Below, one piece after another: positions 1-5,170 of a stretch of DNA of 5,170 bases (the first letter of the stretch is position 1; the number at the start of each line of letters is the position of its first letter). The notes under the pieces are model-generated. The model saw nothing but the letters and a program-made list of their open reading frames with translations, made no database searches and had not been told where the DNA came from. Location of the stretch: NCBI GenBank assembly GCA_002504495.1, contig DATC01000150.1, positions 3,896 to 9,065 on the forward strand, read 5' to 3'. A program made the translations under genes and the position numbers. Origin of the DNA: Methanomassiliicoccaceae archaeon UBA537. Lineage in GTDB: Archaea > Thermoplasmatota > Thermoplasmata > Methanomassiliicoccales > Methanomethylophilaceae.

Positions 1-609
1 GTCGTTCACCTTCACGGACACTGTGCACATCTGAGGAGCAGCACTTCCCCATACGGCGTACAGGACGAACGAGGAATCCACGAATAGAGTGTCTGTGAAT
101 TCGGCGACCGTCGCATCTCTGGTCTTCGACCAGCCAAGGAAGGTCTTTCCATCGTTGGAGAGTCCTTTGGAATCAGGTGCAGGCACCGAACCGTACGCGA
201 CGATGGAATCTATATTCCCGGTACCGCCGTTCGGATCGAACACCACTTCGAAGACGTTCAAAGTGAACGCTCCCTCATCGGCCTTAGTATCGACATTCTT
301 GAGCTTCACCTGGTAGCTGCCCACACTCAGAGTACCGGCCTTGTCAGACGGGTTACTCAAGGTGACGATTCCAGTCAACGGATCGCAAGTGCCGAGATAG
401 GTTATCGAACCGATCGTTGCGGAGTAGTTTCCCGCATCGAGTCCAGCATCGAGAACCAATTGACCGTTCTGACCCTCTCTGCTGTCGTAGCTGACGACCT
501 TGATCCCGTCCGCCGCATCCGCATCTCCGGAAACCGAAACGAATCCAGCAGACAACGCTATGAAGCAAACGACAGTCAAGACCGCCATGCATCTCCTATC
601 CACGTCCAT
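1..609 (-). CDS. secreted protein with InlB-type (Flg_new) repeat, 3' partial
   Basis: An open frame of 203 codons runs from the ATG at 609 to the left edge without a stop, so the C-terminus is missing. Residues 1-32 form a signal peptide: an n-region with Arg5-Arg6, a hydrophobic core at about 9-27, and an Ala-x-Ala type end (DADAA) at 29-33. Residues 35-118 are beta-rich (motifs GNYSATIG and GSYQVKL) and I do not recognise the family. Residues 119-187 form a Listeria-Bacteroides repeat with the hallmarks VVFDPNGGTG, FLGWS and VLYAVW. An alternative start at Met8 (588) has a better Shine-Dalgarno site but would lose the arginines, so I prefer 609. The gene begins 5 bp after the giant surface-protein gene and is probably in the same operon. 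It is likely exported and surface-exposed. Its ligand is unknown and its anchor, if any, lies off the window. Confidence 0.9.
   Translation of the reverse strand, partial: MDVDRRCMAVLTVVCFIALSAGFVSVSGDADAADGIKVVSYDSREGQNGQLVLDAGLDAGNYSATIGSITYLGTCDPLTGIVTLSNPSDKAGTLSVGSYQVKLKNVDTKADEGAFTLNVFEVVFDPNGGTGNIDSIVAYGSVPAPDSKGLSNDGKTFLGWSKTRDATVAEFTDTLFVDSSFVLYAVWGSAAPQMCTVSVKVND
49..255 (-). other. Listeria-Bacteroides / InlB B-type repeat domain (Flg_new)
   Basis: Residues 119-187 of the 1-609 gene follow the family pattern: a first strand FEVVFDPNGGTG, a variable middle with a turn before FLGWSK, and a final strand VLYAVW. The family is a small beta-grasp-like module (about 65-75 aa) in surface proteins of Listeria, Firmicutes, Bacteroides and gut methanogens, often in tandem. 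Only one complete copy fits before the left edge; more could follow outside. Confidence 0.85.
514..609 (-). other. signal peptide of the downstream secreted protein
   Basis: Residues 1-32 have a short charged n-region (DVDRR), an uninterrupted hydrophobic stretch (AVLTVVCFIALSAGFVSV) and a small-residue end (ADAA) suited to signal peptidase I cleavage after Ala32 or Ala33. There is no lipobox cysteine at the end of the core, so a lipoprotein is unlikely. The acidic, Ala/Asp-rich end (DADAAD) is in my judgement reminiscent of secreted proteins of Methanomassiliicoccales. Confidence 0.85.
592..597 (-). promoter_or_regulatory. Shine-Dalgarno-like site for the alternative start at 588
   Basis: On the minus strand AGGAGA precedes the second in-frame ATG (588-586), with four bases between GGAG and the ATG. 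The first ATG (609) has no free upstream site: an AGGTGAT string (614-608), complementary to the usual 16S rRNA 3' end, overlaps it directly. This makes the translation start ambiguous between residue 1 and residue 8. The arginine-containing n-region favours residue 1 and the ribosome-binding site favours residue 8. Confidence 0.4.
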
Positions 610-614
610 CACCT

Positions 615-3600
615 TCAGGCAGTGAATACGGATTCGGCAATCACAACATTCGAGCTGTTCAGGATCTTGACGGTGTACTGGCCGGACGGCTCAGTTCCGT
701 TCTGCATGGCCTTGAGAACATCTCCGCCAGTGACATGCGAAGGTGCGGTGTCGTTGAAGGAGAAGAACCAGACATGAGCGCCTGCATCCTCGAAGACCAT
801 CTGCTCAGCATAGATAGGCGACTTCACGCCATCCTTGTACAGATAGGCCTTGAGCGTCGAACCGTTCATGCTCTCGTTCGTCTTGAATACGACATAAGCA
901 GTGTTGGAATCGACATCCGTCTCCTCTACACCGTTCTCTCTTCCCTGGGCTTTCAACTCAGCGTTGATCGCATCGCAGGCATCCTTGGCATCAGTCTTGA
1001 ATCCGGATTGAGCATCGATCTTCTTGGATACGATGACAGAATCGCAGATCTGGACCTGTCCCATCGCGTAGTCCGTCATGAAGTTGACCATCAGCTTGAA
1101 TCCGGGCTCGAAGACCTCGTCCAGAGCAATGGTGACAATCTCAGAATAGACGGATCCGCCGTTCAGGATGCGAGGAGATGCCTTCGCCTTGTCCATCACG
1201 GTCTCACCGGATGCATTGATCATCGTGATGACGTAGTAGTGGTTAGCGCTCAGGTTCCTGTAGCCGTCGGTCTGCACGGAAGTCGTGTAGATAGTCAGAG
1301 TCTTGCCATCCTCGGAGACATCTATCTCGAGCTGATAGGAGTCGCGCTGCATCGATCCCAGATAGACGGCGGTGAAGACGACGTCACCGTTCCCGTCATC
1401 ATCCATGCCTTCGGTCATGATGACAAAGGCTCCGGCGGAATAGACCTTGCCGTTGTCGCCCTCGATCTGCCATCCGATGAAGTCCTTGGATGCGTCGGGT
1501 CCGTTGGGGAGGATGAAGCTCTTTCCGACTGCGACGGTCTGGAAGAGTATCGGCTTCTCGCCGTAGAACAGATCGGAGAGAAGGACTCCGTAGGACGCGT
1601 CCTCGAACTTTCCGGCAAAGGTCAGAGTATAGGTGGTGGGAGAGTAGACGTCTCCGTCGCCATCCAGATCGACGACGACCTCGAAGGTCTTCTTGTCGAC
1701 GGAGATCTGCAGAAGCATGGCTCCGAACTCGGCGGCCTCTCCGTCGACGGTCAGCTTCGCACCGGGATATCCGGCGGCGATGCTCATGGATATGGGGAAG
1801 AAATAGCCTTCCGAACGAATGTACTTCATCGTTCCATTCAGCGTGACCTTTGTGCCATCGGACTCGACCTTGAGTTCGGTTCCGAAGTCATCCTTCTCCT
1901 GTCCATCCACCTCGTCAGCGACAGCGAAGTCCATGGACGAGCTGGTGGCGACGAGGATCTCCTCGGAGACAAGGGTCTCATCGCCGGCCTTCAGGCTCAT
2001 GGTGTACTTGCCGTAGATGTTATCGAGCTTCTTGACCTGCTCGTTGTTGTCGAACGAGAAGTAGAACGCCCACTTGTGGGCCTCTCCATCTTTGTGGGGG
2101 AGGACGATCGCATTGGTAGGGTTGCCGTCGGCACCCTTGTTTCCGGTGAGGATCTCTCCAGTAGCTCCGACCATGCTGGCCGCAACTTCGGTTTCATCAG
2201 CGTATCCGTAGATTCCGACGATCATCCAGAAGGTGTTGGGAGCGACATCGTCCTGCGGGATGTCGGACCTCAGCTTCTTGATCTCATCGTAGGCCTCGGT
2301 TGCATCGGCACTGAAGCCGTAGCTGTAGACGTAGACGCCCTTCATGACGGCCGCTCCCTCGGCTACGGTCGTCGTTCCGCTCTTGATCTCCAGATCGTAG
2401 GGTCCGGGAACCCCCATCTTCTTGGCCTGGTCGTCGAATGAGAAGTACCAGATTCCGATGTTGCCATTGAACGCGAACTTCTCGGTGTAGGAGGCCTTCT
2501 CGTCGTTGGTGTTGACTGCGGTGGCGGTCAGCTCATCGCCCTTGAAGGCGCTGGTGTTGAAGATCATGAACATCGTCTTGTCGACGACGTCGCTGCCCTT
2601 GTCGGTGAGCTTCGTGACGTCGATTCCGAGAGCGCCCATGGCGGCCTCGGCCTCGGCCTTGGTCTCTCCGTATCCGGAGGCGGTGCCGAACTTCACGTCG
2701 TCGATGTTCAGGACGTACTTCGTCTTAAATCCGTTGACGTCCTTCAGGACGATCTCAGGATCGGCATCCGCATCGACCACACGGAAGAGGAACTGTCCGT
2801 CGGTCAGAGCGACATCGGTCTTCTGTTCCAGGACCTTGAGATCGGCCTTGCACAGTTTCCAATTGTAATCGGGAGCAGCCTTGAACTCGACCGCGAGATA
2901 CCATCCGCGCTGGTTGTTCACCGTAGATCCGTCGAATCCGGTGTATCCGGCCTTCCAGAGAAGGGTTCCGGTGACATCGAAGACGGTAGCATTGGAGCTG
3001 TCGGCGGCGATCTCGAGATCGCTTCCGTGGAGAGAGTCCACATCGGCACCGAGGACCTCGCCGGCGATGGCGTCGATCGCCATGGGCTCGACGATCTCCA
3101 CATCGGAGGTGAACCTGTACTCGGGACTGGTGTAGTTCTCGCCGTTCTCGGCAGAGAACGCTATTCCCTTATCGAGCGTCTTTTCAGCCACCTTGGCATC
3201 CTTGCCCAGGTAAAGCATGTAGACGCCGTCCTTCATCTGGAAGGAGGACTTGATCGTCGCTCCGGGGATCTCGTTGCCCTTGCCGTCCACGACCTTCGCG
3301 GAGACGACAAGATAGTATCCGTCCATTCCGTTGAGGTTGTAGTATCCGATCTTTCCGGCTATCGCGTTGTCCGTGAAGCTGATGTTCTGGAACTCGGAGG
3401 CATCGATGTCGCCGAACTTCTCGGGAACATCGAACTCGATGTAGATAGGCAGAGGCTTGACGACCAGATCGGTCTTGATGTTCACAGTAATATTGTTCTT
3501 CTCGTGAACGAAGGTGAGCTGGATCTGGATCGCGTTCTCGTAGGTTCCTGCATTCCTGATCTCTTCCCACTTGCCTTCCCTCGAATCAAGGAGCTCGAAG

Positions 3601-5170
3601 GTCTTGTTGGTCATCTCGTATGTTCCATCCAGACCGATGGCGAGGACGGGCACGTCGAATTTGTTGATGACCTCCCCGGTGTAATAGACGTCACCGCAGG
3701 AGATACCGTACTGGATGTCGATGTTTCCGGACTTGAAGTGGTGGACGATGTACTCGTTGCCCTCTATGACCACCTTGGAGCCCTCGGCGTACTGGGGGTA
3801 GTAATTGCCCATAGTTCCGGGAGTCACCTTCGAGCCGGCCTCGGCCTCGATAGATGCATTCTCACCAACAGTGACGGTTCCTTTATTCTCGAACTCGGCT
3901 CCGTTCGCCACCTCGAGCTTTCCGTTGACGATCAGAGTCTTTTCTTCGACAACGTTGAGCTTTGCATCCTTCCCGACCTTGACGACCGTTCCATCGGGAA
4001 TGGTCATGTTGTCGGAGACGACGGCGGTACCGGAGACGATCTCGATGACGGTCTTGCCGGCCTCGGTGGTCTCGTTGGCCTCGTAGTTCCCGCCGAACTC
4101 GAGAGAGCCCGCGGTGACGGTCAGCCCGTCGGTTCCGGCCTTAATGTTGAGCTTCGCACTGGAATCGCTGTAGGAGAGAGTGCCCTTGAACGAGGCGCTG
4201 TTCGTCATGCTCAGCGTCTGCCCCTTCTTCGAGAAGGAGACGTCTCCTGCGAAGGAGACCTTGTCCAAGACGGAATCGCCGGCGAGCTCCTTTCCGTCGA
4301 TGGAGAGGAGCATGCGGCTGGCATTGGCCTTTGTTGCAGTAATGGCGGTGGCAACCTTGCCATCCGTGCCCATTATTGTCAGGTTGGCATAGTGATTCAG
4401 TGTTTCATTGGAAAGGTCTGCGTTCACTATGTCATTGAATCTCTGCTCTTCGCTAGTCAACTTGAGAACGCCGTAGTAGATCTGTGCATCCACATCGATG
4501 CCTACTGCACTCTTGAAGCTGACATTCTGAAGAGTCACGGAGGGGTTGCCATAGCTCTCACCGGCATTGGCGTAGATTCCGATTCCGACGTTGAATCCGG
4601 CAGGACCTTGGTTTCCTACGGTTCCGCTGGATTGTTCGGTCATATTAATCTGAACATCAGTCAGTTGAGCTGAACCCGCTCTAATGTCGAGAGCGGCAGA
4701 ACCCTCAATCTTCGCATTACTAATTTTGAGTTCCTCGGTATTCGACCAGAAGAATGCAGGCGAATACTTGGAAGAATATGTTCCGCCATCTATGATGACC
4801 TTAGCATTCTTGGATCCGATGGTATCGGAACCGTTCAGACCAAGGGTACTGGCATAAACAGTCTTAATCGTCGTGCCGGTTGCTTCAACCGCGCCGTTAG
4901 CCCATACTCCAACTCCATAGAAGTCGGACTCTATCGTGATCTTACCAAGTTTAAGTGTAGCGAGTTTATCTCCGTTACCTACGCTGAGAACCTGATCTCC
5001 TGACGCGCTTTCATAAACAGGCATCTTCCCATCATATGACTTGCCGACGATCTTACCTTCACCAACGGTGTCATTGATGGTCATCGTGACTCCAGGATTC
5101 ACGATGAACACTTTCATTCTATTCTCACTAGTAAACTCCTGTGCGGACTTCAACAATTTCCCAATTACGT
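615..5170 (-). CDS. giant modular surface / adhesin-like protein, 5' partial
   Basis: This open frame has 1,517 codons and a TGA stop at 617-615, and it is still open at the right edge (V-I-G-K precedes the TTG at 5156). The TTG at 5156 is therefore not a credible start: no signal peptide follows it and the frame continues upstream. Residues below are numbered from that TTG. Residues 15-275 and 300-445 are a Gly/Asn/Val-rich beta-solenoid. Residues 446-580 are beta-rich and Ig-like. Then come B1 (583-690), B2 (711-822), R1 (823-939), R2 (941-1070), B3 (1091-1186), a divergent InlB-like repeat (1199-1267), B4 (1272-1375) and R3 (1376-1513). The protein looks acidic, has only four Cys, about 24 N-x-S/T sequons, no membrane helix and no C-terminal anchor, and it ends just after R3. 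No catalytic motif is recognised. A secreted adhesin or surface-structure role is inferred from architecture. It lies 5 bp upstream of a second secreted-protein gene. The open frame is certain; the function is not. Confidence 0.93.
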   Translation of the reverse strand, partial: VIGKLLKSAQEFTSENRMKVFIVNPGVTMTINDTVGEGKIVGKSYDGKMPVYESASGDQVLSVGNGDKLATLKLGKITIESDFYGVGVWANGAVEATGTTIKTVYASTLGLNGSDTIGSKNAKVIIDGGTYSSKYSPAFFWSNTEELKISNAKIEGSAALDIRAGSAQLTDVQINMTEQSSGTVGNQGPAGFNVGIGIYANAGESYGNPSVTLQNVSFKSAVGIDVDAQIYYGVLKLTSEEQRFNDIVNADLSNETLNHYANLTIMGTDGKVATAITATKANASRMLLSIDGKELAGDSVLDKVSFAGDVSFSKKGQTLSMTNSASFKGTLSYSDSSAKLNIKAGTDGLTVTAGSLEFGGNYEANETTEAGKTVIEIVSGTAVVSDNMTIPDGTVVKVGKDAKLNVVEEKTLIVNGKLEVANGAEFENKGTVTVGENASIEAEAGSKVTPGTMGNYYPQYAEGSKVVIEGNEYIVHHFKSGNIDIQYGISCGDVYYTGEVINKFDVPVLAIGLDGTYEMTNKTFELLDSREGKWEEIRNAGTYENAIQIQLTFVHEKNNITVNIKTDLVVKPLPIYIEFDVPEKFGDIDASEFQNISFTDNAIAGKIGYYNLNGMDGYYLVVSAKVVDGKGNEIPGATIKSSFQMKDGVYMLYLGKDAKVAEKTLDKGIAFSAENGENYTSPEYRFTSDVEIVEPMAIDAIAGEVLGADVDSLHGSDLEIAADSSNATVFDVTGTLLWKAGYTGFDGSTVNNQRGWYLAVEFKAAPDYNWKLCKADLKVLEQKTDVALTDGQFLFRVVDADADPEIVLKDVNGFKTKYVLNIDDVKFGTASGYGETKAEAEAAMGALGIDVTKLTDKGSDVVDKTMFMIFNTSAFKGDELTATAVNTNDEKASYTEKFAFNGNIGIWYFSFDDQAKKMGVPGPYDLEIKSGTTTVAEGAAVMKGVYVYSYGFSADATEAYDEIKKLRSDIPQDDVAPNTFWMIVGIYGYADETEVAASMVGATGEILTGNKGADGNPTNAIVLPHKDGEAHKWAFYFSFDNNEQVKKLDNIYGKYTMSLKAGDETLVSEEILVATSSSMDFAVADEVDGQEKDDFGTELKVESDGTKVTLNGTMKYIRSEGYFFPISMSIAAGYPGAKLTVDGEAAEFGAMLLQISVDKKTFEVVVDLDGDGDVYSPTTYTLTFAGKFEDASYGVLLSDLFYGEKPILFQTVAVGKSFILPNGPDASKDFIGWQIEGDNGKVYSAGAFVIMTEGMDDDGNGDVVFTAVYLGSMQRDSYQLEIDVSEDGKTLTIYTTSVQTDGYRNLSANHYYVITMINASGETVMDKAKASPRILNGGSVYSEIVTIALDEVFEPGFKLMVNFMTDYAMGQVQICDSVIVSKKIDAQSGFKTDAKDACDAINAELKAQGRENGVEETDVDSNTAYVVFKTNESMNGSTLKAYLYKDGVKSPIYAEQMVFEDAGAHVWFFSFNDTAPSHVTGGDVLKAMQNGTEPSGQYTVKILNSSNVVIAESVFTA
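618..1031 (-). repeat. R module copy 3 (W-x-FSF domain), C-terminal
   Basis: About residues 1376-1513, reaching the last residue. The elements are SGFKTDAKDACDAINAEL, NTAYVVFKTNESMNGSTLKAYLY, the signature VWFFSFND at residues 1462-1469, and SGQYTVKILNSSNVVIAES. The protein stops three residues later, so the mature C-terminus is this domain itself, with no anchor or sorting tail. Confidence 0.65.
1032..1343 (-). repeat. B module copy 4 (most divergent)
   Basis: About residues 1272-1375. It has QLEIDVSEDGKTLTIYTTSV, then ANHYYVITMINASGE, then YSEIVTIALDEVF and GFKLMVNFM. The order and spacing of strands match B1-B3, but the G-T-[LM]-x-[YW] strand is degraded. It is followed immediately by R3, repeating the B-R order seen with B2 and R1. 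Confidence 0.4.
1356..1562 (-). other. divergent InlB-type repeat in the giant protein
   Basis: Residues 1199-1267 contain FIGWQ, then KVYSAGAFVIMTEG, then DVVFTAVY. These match the later two thirds of the Listeria-Bacteroides repeat pattern (GW...Y.aG......v.ftAvy), but the usual FDPNGG opening is replaced by ILFQTVAVGKSFILP. It is a weaker version of the domain in the neighbouring gene, which links the two products. Confidence 0.5.
1599..1886 (-). repeat. B module copy 3 with acidic loop
   Basis: About residues 1091-1186. TKVTLNGTMKY, then EGYFFPISMSIAAGY, then LLQISVDKKTFEVVVD align with B1 and B2. Between the last two strands lies DLDGDGDVYS (from residue 1163), which resembles the first part of an EF-hand-type calcium loop (D-x-D-x-D-G) but has Thr where the usual acidic residue 12 would be. 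Confidence 0.45.
1947..2336 (-). repeat. R module copy 2 (W-x-FSF domain)
   Basis: About residues 941-1070, directly after R1. The elements are YSYGFSADATEAYDEIKKL, NTFWMIVGIYGYADE, the signature KWAFYFSFDNN (two extra residues between W and FSF compared with R1), and GKYTMSLKAGDETLVSEE. Copies are similar in protein pattern but not in DNA, so they are old duplications and not recent ones. Confidence 0.65.
2340..2690 (-). repeat. R module copy 1 (W-x-FSF domain)
   Basis: About residues 823-939. The order is an SGYGETKAEAEAAM helix-like start, then DKTMFMIFNTSAFKGDELTA, then the signature IWYFSFDD at residues 902-909, then GPYDLEIKSGTTTVAEG. The same order of elements recurs in R2 and R3. The helical start followed by strands suggests a small alpha/beta or helix-capped sandwich domain. 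I recognise no named family. Confidence 0.65.
2691..3026 (-). repeat. B module copy 2 (Ig-like beta-sandwich)
   Basis: About residues 711-822. It begins LEIAADSSNATVFDVTG, with the TGTLLWKAGY strand matching the GKIGYY and NGTMKY strands of copies 1 and 3. It then has GWYLAVEFKA, DGQFLFRVVDADADPEIV and a closing YVLNID strand. It is followed directly by R1, giving a B-R pair. Confidence 0.5.
3087..3410 (-). repeat. B module copy 1 (Ig-like beta-sandwich)
   Basis: About residues 583-690. The module opens with ISFTDNAIAGKIGYY and continues with GYYLVVSAKV, a GxxIPGATIK turn, then DGVYMLYL and a final Y-rich strand ending SDVEIV. It aligns by eye with three other segments of the same protein: a G-x-[LIM]-x-[YW] strand, then a [GH]-[YW]-[YF] strand. 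I do not recognise a named family; a beta-sandwich is inferred. Confidence 0.5.
3822..5114 (-). other. beta-solenoid / right-handed beta-helix stalk of the giant protein
   Basis: Residues 15-445 show short alternating strands separated by Gly/Asn/Asp turns, for example VFIVNPGVTMTI, AKVIIDGGTY, ELKISNAKIEG, PSVTLQNVSF, TIPDGTVVKVGKDAKLNVV and KGTVTVGENASI. The spacing is about one rung per 10-25 residues. This is the usual look of parallel beta-helix adhesin stalks (pectate-lyase-like fold). No polysaccharide-lyase or hydrolase active-site motif is visible. A break around residues 275-300 may separate two solenoid segments. Confidence 0.65.

Noticed and set aside
353..592. 79-codon minus-strand frame overlapping the start of the second gene
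   Set aside because: It is out of frame with the signal peptide and the InlB-type repeat, and its Arg/Cys-rich translation is typical of a shifted frame.
600..620. Possible frameshift joining the two genes into one
   Set aside because: The downstream frame begins with its own complete signal peptide, and the upstream protein ends at a natural domain boundary (R3), so they are separate genes.
735..2441. 568-codon open frame on the plus strand, antisense to the giant gene
   Set aside because: Its codons lie exactly opposite the sense codons, so it stays open simply because the sense gene rarely uses TTA, CTA or TCA. It ends at 2441 where the sense strand has a TCA serine codon. The minus-strand protein has coherent domains; this one has none.
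2640..2662. Short ggcctc direct repeat
   Set aside because: It encodes the Ala/Glu-rich helix KAEAEAA of R1. Two perfect units and a partial one are too few to suggest a phase-variable tract.
3144..3159. Inverted repeat gttctc-ggca-gagaac
   Set aside because: A 6-bp stem inside the coding region with no following T-run. It is explained by the local codons and unlikely to be a terminator or operator.
3027..4673. 548-codon open frame on the plus strand
   Set aside because: It shows the same codon-aligned antisense effect. It ends at 4673 opposite a sense TCA codon, and its translation has no domain or signal peptide.

Overview
The window is almost entirely coding on the minus strand. It holds two incomplete genes for secreted or cell-surface modular proteins. 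I see no RNA gene, CRISPR array, insertion sequence or stand-alone intergenic region. Overall base composition is roughly 55% GC by hand sampling.

Region 615-5170 (minus strand) is one giant open frame, at least 1,517 codons long. It is still open at the right edge of the window, so its true start and any signal peptide lie outside. The visible protein reads, N to C: a glycine/asparagine/valine-rich beta-solenoid stalk (about residues 1-445, numbered from the TTG at 5156); a beta-rich Ig-like stretch; and then a mosaic of two repeated modules that I call B (about 95-110 aa) and R (about 115-140 aa, with a W-x(1-3)-FSF core). Their order is B1-B2-R1-R2-B3-(divergent InlB-like repeat)-B4-R3-stop. 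No catalytic motif, sortase motif or C-terminal membrane anchor is visible. An adhesin or surface-layer-associated role is inferred from architecture only.

Region 1-609 (minus strand) starts only 5 bp after the stop of the giant gene and runs off the left edge. It encodes a new secretory signal peptide, a short beta-rich stretch and a canonical Listeria-Bacteroides (InlB B-type, Flg_new) repeat. The spacing implies co-transcription, so the two products are probably made together and may act together at the cell surface. Neither the promoter (to the right) nor the terminator (to the left) is inside the window.

Organism: long modular surface proteins with beta-helix and InlB-type repeats, an acidic Ala/Asp-rich signal-peptide end (DADAA), Shine-Dalgarno-like sequences and moderately high GC together suggest a methanogenic archaeon of the Methanomassiliicoccales (Thermoplasmata). 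A Gram-positive bacterium cannot be excluded. This is an inference from style; the window has no taxonomic marker gene.
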